Assembly (NCBI GenBank): GCA_018713435.1
Contig: DVOS01000031.1
Coordinates: 1-34,941, forward strand
Source of the DNA: Candidatus Merdiplasma excrementigallinarum
GTDB taxonomy: Bacteria > Bacillota > Clostridia > Lachnospirales > Lachnospiraceae
Length of the DNA: 34,941 nt
Direction: 5' to 3'
Below are positions 5,631 to 13,950 of the stretch, in pieces. The notes beneath the pieces are model-generated. The model was not told the origin of the DNA, did no database searches, and saw only the letters and a list, made by a program, of their open reading frames with translations. The translations under genes were made by a program, and so were the position numbers. Position 1 is the stretch's first letter; every line of letters begins with the position of its first letter.

Positions 5631-8594
5631 ATGAAGAAGAGAATGAGAAAATGGATGGGAGTGCTTCTGAGCGCTTCCATGGTCCTGGGCGCCGGCGCAC
5701 AGGCCATGGCGGCAAACCAGTTCTCTGTGGAGACAGAGGACGTGGGCGGAAAGATACTTTTCCCGGGAGACAGCGTATCGGGAATTGCGCCGGTATATCT
5801 GGGACCTGACGGAACGGAACAGGATGTTTCCAGCGGTTCCTGGACCAATAATACGACCGATCAGGCCTATAGCATGAGCGGTATGGAAGGGGAGCAGGGA
5901 GGACTCTGGCTGGAGCCTGCCGGCTATGTGCTGACGGTAAAGGGCGGCACCAGCAAGGTTACCGGAACCGACGGAACGGATCTGTCCAATCATTATCAGC
6001 CGAAGGATACGACCGAGGAGACCGGCGATGTGTCCAAAGATGTGGCCTGCTATCCGGCTGGAACGGATGTGACGGTGACGGCGCAGGCTCCGCAGGAGGG
6101 AAAGGTTTTTGACCACTGGGAGATTGAAAGCGCCAACATTACCCTGACGGACGGAACCGCTTCGGAGACGAACTTTACAATGACCGAGGCCGGGGTGATC
6201 CTTACCGCCGTGTACGCGGATGCCCAGACAGAGCCGGCTACAGAGGCAACCGAAGCCACAGAACCTACAGAGGCCACTGAGCCCATGGAGGCAACCGAAG
6301 CAACGGAACCTACGGAGGCTACAGAGCCCACAGAGGCGACAGAACCTACAGAGATTATTGAGACTACAGAGGCGACAGAACCTACAGAGGGTACAGAGCC
6401 CACAGAGGCGACAGATCCCACGGAGGCAACCGAAGCCACGGAGGCTACAGAGCCGGTACAGATTCAGGATCCCGGACAGACACAGCAGCCGGGTGAAACA
6501 GATCCGGTTGTCATCGGCGGGGAAGAGGAACTTCTTACCACTGCCTATGCGGTGACAGTTGTGAACGGCCAGGGAAGCGGAAGCTACTATCCCGGCGACG
6601 AGGTGACGATTACGGCGGACAGCCAGGAGGGAATGACATTTGCCGGCTGGACTGCTGATACGGATGCGGTGTGGTTCGCGGATGCTTCCGCTGCTTCCAC
6701 TACGTTTTCCATGCCGGCGGCTCCGGTGACCGTGACAGCCCAGTATACACAGGATCAGGATATTCTGATTGACACCCCGGAGGAGACGTCCGGTGAAGAG
6801 CCTCAGACGGAGACCTCCCAGAGTGAAAATCAGGAAGAAAACGGCAGCGGTGATCCCATTCTTCCTCCGGCGCTTTATGAGGTAACGGTGGAAAACGGAC
6901 AGGGCGGCGGTTCCTATGAGGCCGGCGCTACGGTTACCGTATGGGCGGATAGCGCACCGGAAGGCATGGAGTTTGCCGGCTGGACCGCGCCGGAAAATAT
7001 TCAGCTGAGCGATCCCGCAAATCCGGAAGCCAGCTTTATTATGCCGGAGTCCGATGTTCTGATTTCCGCAGGCTATGCTGCCATTGAGACAGAAACTGAA
7101 ACAGAGACAGAAACTGAAACAGAGACAGAAACGGAAGCCGGGGGCGAGACGGAGCTTCAGACGGAGACACAGCCGGCAACCGAGACAGAGGCGCCTGAAA
7201 CGGAGACACAGCCTGCGGCTGAGACGCAGCCGATAATCGAGACGGAGGCGCCCGCAACGGAGACAGAAGCGGTTACAGAGGGCGGTGCGCAGACACCTGA
7301 CACACCTGCCGAGCCTCAGACCGAGACCGCCGCGCAGACCGAGCCTGCCGAGACCGAGACGGAAGAACCGGAAGTGCTGGAGGAGCCGGAGACGGAGACC
7401 CAGCAGCAGGCCCAGGCGGATCCTGTCACCTACCTTGTATCCTTTGACCCGGAAGACGTGCTGGTAAGCAGCGGCGGCGCCGTGGCTGACAAAGGGGACG
7501 GCGCGGGAAACCAGTATTACGCTGAGGCAGGAGCCACCATCACCGTAACGGCGGCAGAGTATGAAAACCTGGTGTTTACCGGGTGGAACGTAACGAGAGA
7601 CGACAGCGGCCAGGCGATTGCCGTGAGCGAACTGGATACAGATTATCTGTCCGGCACCTTTATCATGCCGAACTCCTCCGTAACGGTTGAAGCTGTTTAT
7701 GAAGAACTGGAATACAACCAGGTACAGGTAATCAACGGAAGCGGAAGCGGCACTTACAGCGAGGGAGAGTACGTTGAAATCCAGGCGAACGATGCTCCCG
7801 AAGGCCAGAGATTTAAAAAGTGGACCGTGATTACCGGAAGCGTGACACTGGATGACGCCGGATCGGATGTTACCGGCTTTACCATGAACGCGGAACCGGT
7901 TCAGGTAAAAGCGGAATATGAGATGATCCCCTATACGCTGACGGTAAAGAACGGAAGCGGAAGCGGCACCTATACCATGGGACAGACCATCGACCTGACG
8001 GCCAACTATCCTGCCAGCGGAAAAGTGTTCGCGGGCTGGGTGGTTACCAGCAAGAGCGGCGCGGTGGCCGCAGCTGACCGGTACTATTCCAGCATCACCA
8101 TGCCGGCGGCGGATGTGACGGTGGAAGCGACTTATAAAGACGGTCCTTCTCCGGATTACAACCGGATTGACAATATTGAGCAGGGCGGAGAGTACCTGCG
8201 GGGAACGGAGCTCTCCTTCACAGCGGTAGGAAACGGAATGGATAACTCCAACCCCAACCCGGGAGATTACCGCTACAGACCTACCGGTTATCAGATCGGA
8301 GGCGTGACGGGAAGCTGGAATTCCGCAAGCTCCGGATACAGCGTTCGGATGCAGATCACCACAGTGGGACAGTACACGCTGAGCGTTACTTACGCAAAGG
8401 ATGTGTTTGACGGAAACAACTGGGTGGCAGACGGAACCACAGATACCAAGTCCGTCACCTTCAACGTGGTAAACGCTCTGTCTGTTCAGACCGGAGATGC
8501 CACTCCCATCTGGCAGATGGCAGTGATAGCCGCTGCCGCGCTGATCATCATTGTGATCCTGGTGGTAGTAGTGGTGAAGAGACGCAGAAGATAA
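5631..8594 (+). CDS. Secreted repeat surface protein, sortase-anchored
   Basis: A 987-residue exported protein. The N-terminus is a signal peptide (MKKRMRKWMGVLLSASMVLG, cleavage near AQAMAA, about residue 28). Six units of the divergent InlB B-repeat type follow, recognised by NGxGSGxYxxGxxVxI, then F-x-G/K-W, then FxMPxxxVTVxAxY; they start near residues 142, 304, 419, 602, 702 and 764. Thr/Glu/Pro-rich linkers occupy about 199-277 and 485-595. A further Ig-like segment covers about 835-945. The C-terminus has SVQTG (951-955), a hydrophobic stretch (about 963-982) and KRRRR, the layout of a sortase substrate. SVQTG resembles the SPxTG/NVQTG signals of Clostridia better than LPxTG. The start has GAAGGGGA before it and its own promoter. 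No sortase gene is in the window. Adhesin or cell-wall scaffold role is inferred. Confidence 0.85.
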   Translation: MKKRMRKWMGVLLSASMVLGAGAQAMAANQFSVETEDVGGKILFPGDSVSGIAPVYLGPDGTEQDVSSGSWTNNTTDQAYSMSGMEGEQGGLWLEPAGYVLTVKGGTSKVTGTDGTDLSNHYQPKDTTEETGDVSKDVACYPAGTDVTVTAQAPQEGKVFDHWEIESANITLTDGTASETNFTMTEAGVILTAVYADAQTEPATEATEATEPTEATEPMEATEATEPTEATEPTEATEPTEIIETTEATEPTEGTEPTEATDPTEATEATEATEPVQIQDPGQTQQPGETDPVVIGGEEELLTTAYAVTVVNGQGSGSYYPGDEVTITADSQEGMTFAGWTADTDAVWFADASAASTTFSMPAAPVTVTAQYTQDQDILIDTPEETSGEEPQTETSQSENQEENGSGDPILPPALYEVTVENGQGGGSYEAGATVTVWADSAPEGMEFAGWTAPENIQLSDPANPEASFIMPESDVLISAGYAAIETETETETETETETETEAGGETELQTETQPATETEAPETETQPAAETQPIIETEAPATETEAVTEGGAQTPDTPAEPQTETAAQTEPAETETEEPEVLEEPETETQQQAQADPVTYLVSFDPEDVLVSSGGAVADKGDGAGNQYYAEAGATITVTAAEYENLVFTGWNVTRDDSGQAIAVSELDTDYLSGTFIMPNSSVTVEAVYEELEYNQVQVINGSGSGTYSEGEYVEIQANDAPEGQRFKKWTVITGSVTLDDAGSDVTGFTMNAEPVQVKAEYEMIPYTLTVKNGSGSGTYTMGQTIDLTANYPASGKVFAGWVVTSKSGAVAAADRYYSSITMPAADVTVEATYKDGPSPDYNRIDNIEQGGEYLRGTELSFTAVGNGMDNSNPNPGDYRYRPTGYQIGGVTGSWNSASSGYSVRMQITTVGQYTLSVTYAKDVFDGNNWVADGTTDTKSVTFNVVNALSVQTGDATPIWQMAVIAAAALIIIVILVVVVVKRRRR
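6226..6462 (+). repeat. Thr-Glu-Pro/Ala coding tandem repeat
   Basis: Degenerate tandem array of nine-base units (mostly ACAGAGCCC or GAGGCGACA variants) encoding alternating EAT and EPT triplets of the first linker. Units are in frame, so slippage would change linker length without a frameshift. Confidence 0.85.
7085..7135 (+). repeat. 18-base tandem repeat encoding (TE)n
   Basis: GAGACAGAAACTGAAACA occurs twice in tandem and then in part, giving a run of Thr-Glu dipeptides in the second linker. The near-perfect copies suggest recent expansion. Confidence 0.85.
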
Positions 8595-8638
8595 GGCGGC
8601 CGGAATAAAAACAAAAAGACGAGACAGAAATAAATGAC

Positions 8639-8695
8639 AAAAAGGAGGATGTCACGAAATCATGAAATTCATGATGGAGTGACATCCTCCTTTTT
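8639..8695. terminator. Repeat-family hairpin, copy B, bidirectional
   Basis: Perfect 17-base arms (8639-8655 and 8679-8695, AAAAAGGAGGATGTCAC with GTGACATCCTCCTTTTT) flank the 17-base core ATCATGAAATTCATGAT (8659-8675), itself a palindrome around one base. A and T runs at both ends let it terminate the surface protein gene (+) and the HAD gene (-), which converge here. Confidence 0.9.
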
Positions 8696-8742
8696 GATGC
8701 CAAGACGGGGAAAATGTAAAAACTACGGTTGCTTTCTGTCTG

Positions 8743-9741
8743 TCAGAGAATAAACCGTTCCAGAATTTCCGCCACGCCGTCATGGTTGTTGTCGGCAGAG
8801 GTGATATAATCGGCATGGTCTTTCAGGAGCTGTTCGCCGTTGCACATAACGGCCCCCACATGGGCGGCCTGGATCATGGTCAGATCATTTTCCGCGTCCC
8901 CGGCCGCTACAGAGCGCTCAATGGGAATGGAGAGATACTGACAGAGAAACCGAACCGCATTTCCCTTGTTGACTCCCGGAGAGACAAGCTCCAGAAGCGC
9001 GGGATGAGAAAGGTAGATGTCCAGTTTTCCCTGGTATCGGGGCGTTATGTACTGGCGAAATTCCGTAACCCGCCCGGGGTTCTGATAATCCAGGGCCAAT
9101 ACCTTGGCGGGTTCATGCTCCAGGGCTTTTACCACATCATCTACCACCAGATAGGGAAGCTGCTGAATCCGGACATACTGATGGAGGCTGTCATTATCCT
9201 GCTCTGTGACAACATGGGTGTCTGTATAGGTCTGAATGGCAATGCCAAACTGCTTTGCATCGTCGAAAGCAGACCGAACCAGTTCCATGGGAACGGCTTT
9301 CTGAAAAATCAGTTTTTCGTGCTCAGTATCATAGATCTGTCCGCCGTTATAGCAGATGATATAGCAGCCTTTTCCCATCAGCTTCAGCCTTCTGGCCTGC
9401 TTTAGGGCGCTTGGAAGAGCCCGGCCGGTGGAAATAACCACAATATGACCCTGACGGCGAATGGCATCCAGGGCTTTCCGGTTTTTTTCCGTGATTTCCT
9501 TCTGATCGTTCAGGAGAGTGCCGTCCAGATCGGTAAAGAAAATCTTACGCTTTTTTTCCTGCTCCATATATTCTTCAAGGGCTTCATCGCTCTGGGAAAT
9601 CCAGATGTCTTCCTCCTCAGCGGTCAGCCCCAGAAATTCCCGGAGCGTGCAGGGATCATCCCCGAAGTTCCACTGGTCGGTTAGTTCAAAAATCTCATCA
9701 AAATCGGCGTCTCCCGCCATGTAACGTTCCCGAAATGTCAT
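8743..9741 (-). CDS. Cof-type HAD-IIB phosphatase with N-terminal extension
   Basis: Haloacid dehalogenase phosphatase of the Cof subfamily, 332 residues. Motif I is FFTDLDGTLL with the nucleophile at D71 and acid at D73, motif II VVISTGR, then a C2 cap and the late motif VAAGDAENDLTMIQAA (motifs III/IV). Such enzymes dephosphorylate sugar phosphates, flavin or pyridoxal phosphates; the substrate is not readable. The first 60 residues are an added acidic segment (FDEIFELTDQWNFGDDPCTL, REFLGLTAEEEDIWI) that resembles small stand-alone Lachnospiraceae proteins. The ribosome site AGGAGG overlaps the stop codon of the PHP gene upstream, with 8 bases between genes, so the two are translationally linked. 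Confidence 0.88.
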   Translation of the reverse strand: MTFRERYMAGDADFDEIFELTDQWNFGDDPCTLREFLGLTAEEEDIWISQSDEALEEYMEQEKKRKIFFTDLDGTLLNDQKEITEKNRKALDAIRRQGHIVVISTGRALPSALKQARRLKLMGKGCYIICYNGGQIYDTEHEKLIFQKAVPMELVRSAFDDAKQFGIAIQTYTDTHVVTEQDNDSLHQYVRIQQLPYLVVDDVVKALEHEPAKVLALDYQNPGRVTEFRQYITPRYQGKLDIYLSHPALLELVSPGVNKGNAVRFLCQYLSIPIERSVAAGDAENDLTMIQAAHVGAVMCNGEQLLKDHADYITSADNNHDGVAEILERFIL

Positions 9742-9749
9742 ACTTCCTC

Positions 9750-10592
9750 CTATCTTACCGCGCTGCGCAGCTGTTCCAAAATTTCGTAGGGAATGCGCAG
9801 ATTTCCCCTTCCGATACCCAGCTCAATATCCGGTTTGTTGGCTCCGTGGTAGTCGGAACCGCCGGATATCTTAAGGCCCGTCCTGTCTGCCAGAGCCCGG
9901 ATCTGCTGTTCCTGACGGGGCGTGTGGGTCGAGTAAATGGCCTCAATGCCTGCCAGACCGGCATCCTTCAGGGAGAGAACCAGGTTTTCCAAAGTTTCCT
10001 CTTCAAATTTATACTGGAAGGGGTGGGCCAGGACGGGAATTCCGCCTGCCCTGCGAATCAGTTCCGTAATCCGGAAAGGGGAAACCTTTTCTCTGGGCAC
10101 ATAGTAGGGGCAGCCTTCTCCGATATGAGTATGGAAAGCGTCCCACATATCTTCCACATAACCGTGATCCGCCAGATATCTGGCAAAATGGGCCCGGGTC
10201 CACAATCGGCCGCCAAAACAGGCCTCCATCTGCTCCCATGATATCCGGATTCCGTCCGCTGCCATCCTGTCAATCATCCGCTGATTTCTCTCCCGGCGTT
10301 CTTCCTGGATACGGGAAAGTTCTGACAGGAGAGGGGGAAACGTCCGGTTTACCTCCAGACCCAGGATATGGATGTCCCTGTCCTGGAAAATGGTGGAGAA
10401 TTCTATGCCTGCCACCAGTTCTATGCCCAGAGCTTTCGCTGCTTCAGACGCTTCTTCCATTCCGTCCAGATTGTCGTGGTCAGTAAGCGCAATGGCGGAA
10501 AGCCCCTGGCGGAAAGCGTGTTCCATCAGGGCGGAGGGAGAAAGAGTTCCGTCCGAACTGGTGGAATGAGTGTGAAGATCGATCTTTTTCAT
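9750..10592 (-). CDS. PHP-domain phosphoesterase (RNase AM/TrpH type)
   Basis: Metal-dependent PHP phosphoesterase of 280 residues. The metal ligands are visible: HTH at residues 7-9 with D14 (SSDGTLSP), LTDHDNLDG near residues 37-45, GIEFST, and the late GGSDYHG motif. Characterised relatives are the 5'-3' exoribonuclease/nucleoside 3',5'-bisphosphate phosphatase RNase AM (YciV/TrpH). By homology it would clear short RNA or pAp, but the exact substrate is inferred. An insert with several Trp and His residues (about 105-150) is the usual family insertion. The ribosome site is AAGGAAGGAA. It has its own promoter and leader hairpin and precedes the HAD gene in an operon. Confidence 0.88.
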   Translation of the reverse strand: MKKIDLHTHSTSSDGTLSPSALMEHAFRQGLSAIALTDHDNLDGMEEASEAAKALGIELVAGIEFSTIFQDRDIHILGLEVNRTFPPLLSELSRIQEERRERNQRMIDRMAADGIRISWEQMEACFGGRLWTRAHFARYLADHGYVEDMWDAFHTHIGEGCPYYVPREKVSPFRITELIRRAGGIPVLAHPFQYKFEEETLENLVLSLKDAGLAGIEAIYSTHTPRQEQQIRALADRTGLKISGGSDYHGANKPDIELGIGRGNLRIPYEILEQLRSAVR

Positions 10593-10615
10593 GAGCTGTT
10601 CCTTCCTTGACAGAG

Positions 10616-10647
10616 CCGGGAACCGGCAGAAAACCGCCGGATCCCGG
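10616..10647 (-). promoter_or_regulatory. Leader hairpin of the PHP operon
   Basis: CCGGGAACCGGC and GCCGGATCCCGG form a 12-bp stem with one mismatch and a short loop, within the first bases of the predicted minus-strand transcript. On the minus strand no T run follows, so it is more likely an mRNA-stabilising or regulatory 5' hairpin than a terminator. Confidence 0.5.
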
Positions 10648-10660
10648 TTTCATGCTTTTT

Positions 10661-10689
10661 AGTATAAGTCACAGGCTGTCAAAATTCAA
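10661..10689 (-). promoter_or_regulatory. Promoter of PHP-HAD operon
   Basis: Read on the minus strand: TTGAAT (10689-10684), a 17-base spacer, TATACT (10666-10661). Confidence 0.65.
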
Positions 10690-10695
10690 GATACA

Positions 10696-10727
10696 GTTCA
10701 AAAAAGAAGATTGAACACATTGTACAC
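10696..10727. promoter_or_regulatory. Operator-like repeats upstream of transporter
   Basis: GTTCAA (10696-10701) and TTGAAC (10711-10716) form an inverted repeat. TTGAACACA and TTGTACACA (10711-10728) are a direct repeat with a 9-base period. TTGTACAC also occurs within the palindrome upstream of the second PucR gene. The cluster overlaps the divergent PHP promoter and lies about 50 bases before the transporter promoter. Confidence 0.35.
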
Positions 10728-10777
10728 ATATGCTTTCCGTATTTTTTTCACACTGACAATTCTGTCTAATTTGCTTC

Positions 10778-10807
10778 TTGATATTGTTTTGTATAAGGAA
10801 ATATGAT
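10778..10807 (+). promoter_or_regulatory. Promoter of the methyltransferase operon
   Basis: TTGATA at 10778-10783, an 18-base spacer, TATGAT at 10802-10807. The predicted start near 10814 leaves a leader of about 134 bases before the transporter gene. Confidence 0.55.
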
Positions 10808-10835
10808 ACATTCTAATCATGGAGGACTGTGATTT

Positions 10836-10871
10836 ATGCAGAAATACGGGCGGAAAAAACGGGGAATATAG
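10836..10871 (+). CDS. Possible 11-codon leader peptide
   Basis: GGAGG at 10821-10825 is followed ten bases later by an ATG opening a short frame, MQKYGRKKRGI, which ends at TAG. It lies within the predicted leader of the transporter operon. A GGCGG/CCGCC pairing (about 10850 with 10900) would enclose the region after it, so translation of the peptide could alter leader folding. Nothing is known that would confirm it; the peptide is basic, without a run of one regulatory amino acid. Confidence 0.3.
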   Translation: MQKYGRKKRGI

Positions 10872-10947
10872 TGCAAAATATGTAGTTTGCTGTAAAAACC
10901 GCCGGTAAACACCATGTTCAATCAAAACAAAAGGAGGAGAGTCCAAA

Positions 10948-12351
10948 ATGAGCAACAAGCAAACCAAGAAGACAGGACTCAGCAAATCGCTGAAAATGTT
11001 CTACGGCGTAGGAGATTTCGGTTTTACGCTGATGTCCAACATTGAAAGTTATCATTTCAATTTCTTTCTGACAAACCTGGCCCAGTTTCCGCTGGCCATG
11101 GTAACCCTGATCACCACCATAGCCAGTACGGTGGACGCGGTGCTGTCCTGGATGTACGGAGCTATCCTGAACAGTGTGAAGCCTATGAAGTGGGGACGCT
11201 ACCGTTCCTGGCTGGTGGCGATACCCTGGCTGGTGCCCTTCCTGTACGCGTTCCAGTTTATTAAACTGGGAGACGGCTGGGTATCCGCTATTGTCATTAT
11301 CATAGCGGCTATCGCCAGCCATGTGGCCTGGAACTTTGCCTATGTGGCCAACGTATCCATGATTTCCGTAGCAGGAAAGACACCGGAAGAGCGGTCTCAG
11401 CTTTCTTCCACCAGAGCGGCCTGGGCAAACCTGTCCAAGGTGGTGTTCTCCTATGTGGGACCCGGTCTGGCGGCTGTGATGGCGGGACTGATCGGTGAAG
11501 TGAATCAGTACGGCGCTGCCGCGTTTGTGCTGGGCTGCGTGATGGCAGTTCTCTACTATGCTCACTTCCGCATGTTTGACGGATATGAGGAGGTACAGAC
11601 CAGCCAGGAGACAGCGGGAAAAGCCGAGAAGAAGGCTGCCAAGGATAAGACCAGCGGCATGGACCTGATCCGGGCTCTGCTGCAGAACCCGCCCCTGATT
11701 GCCCTGCTGGTTGCGGACCTGGCGAAGTTTATGTTCAACTTCGTGCTGATGGGCGTTGCCACCTACTACTTTACCTATGTGGCAGGAAACGAAGGCATGC
11801 TGGCGCCCTACATTCTGGTTACCAACATTTTCTGCGTGGTGGGCGCTTACCTGAGCAAAGCTCTCAGCAACAAGTTTACCACCAGAACCACCACCATCGG
11901 CGTGATGGCCATCCAGGCTGTACTGCTGATCGTGTCCTATGTATTCTACAATAACGTGACGTTGGTTATCGTGCTGATGAGCGTGGCCATGTTCGGTTAC
12001 GGCATCACCTATGCCTGCACACCGGCTCTGTACGGTGATACCATCGTTTACAGCGAGTGGAAGACCGGCAAGAACGCGGCCGGATGGATCAGCGGCCTGC
12101 AGAACGTGCCCCTGAAGGTTTCCATTATGACCCGCGGCATCATCATCAACGCCTGTCTTGCCATGGGCGGCTTCAGCGCGGCTATTAATGCTTCAGAAGC
12201 CAGCGAAGGCCTGAAGAACGCCATCAGCATCGGCTTTATGGTGATCCCGGCAATCGCCCTGATCATCGCGGTTCTGGCGCTGATTTTCGGCTTCAGACTG
12301 ACAAAGGATAAAGTAAACCAGTATGCTGCTGAGATCGCTTCCCGTTCATAA
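10948..12351 (+). CDS. GPH-family (MelB-like) MFS transporter
   Basis: A 467-residue integral membrane protein of the glycoside-pentoside-hexuronide:cation symporter group (MFS_2). About twelve hydrophobic helices are visible in two halves separated by a charged loop near residues 210-235 (ETAGKAEKKAAKDKTSGMD). The N-terminal motif KMFYGVGDFGFTLMSNI and MKWGRYRSWLVAIPW after helix 2 are typical of the family. GPH proteins usually carry sugars with Na+ or H+. Here the location as first gene of a corrinoid methyltransferase operon suggests that it imports the methylated substrate or exports the demethylated product. Strong ribosome site (AAAGGAGGAG). A PucR regulator starts 24 bases downstream. 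Confidence 0.85.
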   Translation: MSNKQTKKTGLSKSLKMFYGVGDFGFTLMSNIESYHFNFFLTNLAQFPLAMVTLITTIASTVDAVLSWMYGAILNSVKPMKWGRYRSWLVAIPWLVPFLYAFQFIKLGDGWVSAIVIIIAAIASHVAWNFAYVANVSMISVAGKTPEERSQLSSTRAAWANLSKVVFSYVGPGLAAVMAGLIGEVNQYGAAAFVLGCVMAVLYYAHFRMFDGYEEVQTSQETAGKAEKKAAKDKTSGMDLIRALLQNPPLIALLVADLAKFMFNFVLMGVATYYFTYVAGNEGMLAPYILVTNIFCVVGAYLSKALSNKFTTRTTTIGVMAIQAVLLIVSYVFYNNVTLVIVLMSVAMFGYGITYACTPALYGDTIVYSEWKTGKNAAGWISGLQNVPLKVSIMTRGIIINACLAMGGFSAAINASEASEGLKNAISIGFMVIPAIALIIAVLALIFGFRLTKDKVNQYAAEIASRS

Positions 12352-12375
12352 GCAGGAAGGATACGACGGCAGTAA

Positions 12376-13932
12376 ATGAGCATGGATGAAGAAATAAGAT
12401 TTTTGCTGAATTTGCAGCTCCTTGCGGATGAGATCGAGGAGAGCGTGCCGGGTCTGCGGTTTTATGCCGGAAAGGATGAGCAGTGCCTGGAAGGGATTTG
12501 CTTTTACCTTCCGGGAATGGAACTGCCCTCCCGGTACGCCTGCATTGTCAGAGCGGAAGAACTGAAAACGGTTCCCGTTCCCGACAGGCACTGCTCGCTT
12601 GTGGCAGCGGGGCCGGTTCCGGAGGAATGGAAGAATGGATTTCATACCATTCTGGAGTTTCCGGAAAATACGGATCCGATGCGACTGATGAATCTCTGCC
12701 AGGAGGCATTCCACAGGCACAGAGCCTGGGCGGAAAGCCTGAGAAATATTGTGATGAGGGAGGGGAGCGTGGATGAGCTCTGCGCCGCCAGCTACCCTTA
12801 TTTTCAAAATCCCCTGTTTGTTCATGACGCCCAGCTCCATGTGATTTCCTGTCCGGTGTGGCGGGAGGGCATGATTGCCTGGGAAAAGGATGAGCTGACG
12901 GGGCTTATGATCACTCCCCTGGAAGAGCTGAACGAACTGAAAACAGATAAAGAGTACCTGAGTACGCTGACAACGAAAAAAGCCCAGATTTTCTCTGCGG
13001 AGCTGAGAGGCTACCGGGATATCTACGTCAATATCTGGGATCCCCACGGAAGGTACGAGGGACGGCTGGTGATCTGTGAACTGGAGCATCCGCTCAAACC
13101 CGGGCAGTTTGCGGCCGCGGAATATCTGGCGGGGCTGATCCGGCTGACCATGTCCCGGAGAGGACATCGGGAAAAAACTTATAAGAAGACACTGTACCAG
13201 ATGATCGACGGCATGATCCGGGGAAAGGAGTTTTCCCCGCCGGAGGTTGAGAAGCGGATCGCCCAGTGCAGATGGAAAATGGGCGACCCCTATGTATGTA
13301 TCCGGATGGATGCGGAAGAGTGGGAGGGCAGCCCCAGTTCCTCTGCCAGTGTGTGCAGCTATGTGGAAGCAAAAGTGGCGGGGAGCCTGGCCTGCTATGA
13401 CAGCAACAGGATCTGCATTATTATAAACCTGTCCATGAATGACCACTACACCTCCGATATAGCCGGTATTCTGCGGGACGGGCTTTTTAAAGCCGGTTTC
13501 AGCAGTGTGTTTCATGAATTTGCCCGTCTTTCCCATTATTACCGGCAGGCTTCCCTGGCGTTGGAATACTGCCGGAAGCGGAATGATACCAGATGGTATT
13601 ATACCTTTGGCGATATTGCCGTGGATTATATCGCGGATCTTGGCTGCACGGAATTTGCCCCGGAGGAATTGTGCGCCGCGGAGCTGATGCGCCTGAGAAA
13701 ATATGATGCGGACAACAAGACGGAACTGTACAAGACCCTGTGTACCTACATCTTAAATGAGCGGAATACAGTGGCCACTTCGTCCCAGCTGTATGTGGGG
13801 AGAAGCACTCTCTTTTACAGACTGCGGAAAATAAAAGAGATTACGGGACTGGATGCGGCAGACATGTCAGAACCTGTAAAAAATTTATATCTGCGGCTCT
13901 CCATTTTTATTATGGAGAGAATAAAAAAGTAG
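12376..13932 (+). CDS. PucR/CdaR-family transcriptional regulator 1
   Basis: A 518-residue regulator. The C-terminus (about 450-512) is a PucR-type helix-turn-helix: LYKTLCTYILNERN, TVATSSQLYVGRSTLFYRLR, then KIKEITGLD. The long N-terminal and central parts show no transmembrane helix and no known ligand motif that I can name. They share layout with the product of the regulator on the minus strand at 18006-19541 (for example YGRSTLFYRL-type helix, a YLAGLIRL / YLAGMISRV segment, and similar spacing), so the two are paralogues. Members of this family sense small molecules and control catabolic operons. Lying inside the operon between transporter and methyltransferases, it probably activates its own unit. 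Confidence 0.82.
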   Translation: MSMDEEIRFLLNLQLLADEIEESVPGLRFYAGKDEQCLEGICFYLPGMELPSRYACIVRAEELKTVPVPDRHCSLVAAGPVPEEWKNGFHTILEFPENTDPMRLMNLCQEAFHRHRAWAESLRNIVMREGSVDELCAASYPYFQNPLFVHDAQLHVISCPVWREGMIAWEKDELTGLMITPLEELNELKTDKEYLSTLTTKKAQIFSAELRGYRDIYVNIWDPHGRYEGRLVICELEHPLKPGQFAAAEYLAGLIRLTMSRRGHREKTYKKTLYQMIDGMIRGKEFSPPEVEKRIAQCRWKMGDPYVCIRMDAEEWEGSPSSSASVCSYVEAKVAGSLACYDSNRICIIINLSMNDHYTSDIAGILRDGLFKAGFSSVFHEFARLSHYYRQASLALEYCRKRNDTRWYYTFGDIAVDYIADLGCTEFAPEELCAAELMRLRKYDADNKTELYKTLCTYILNERNTVATSSQLYVGRSTLFYRLRKIKEITGLDAADMSEPVKNLYLRLSIFIMERIKK

Positions 13933-13950
13933 AAAGGAGACGAAAGAGCT

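Noticed and set aside
6050-6439. Minus-strand frame of Val-Ala-Ser repeats
   Set aside because: It is the antisense shadow of the Thr/Glu linker repeat of the surface protein.
6230-6455. CRISPR-like array
   Set aside because: The repeats are contiguous nine-base coding units without unique spacers.
10661-10693. TTGACA at 10679-10674 (minus) as -35 of the PHP promoter
   Set aside because: It is only about 10 bases from TATACT; TTGAAT with 17-base spacing fits better.
12346-13536. Minus-strand 396-codon frame
   Set aside because: Antisense to the PucR regulator, without domain or ribosome site.
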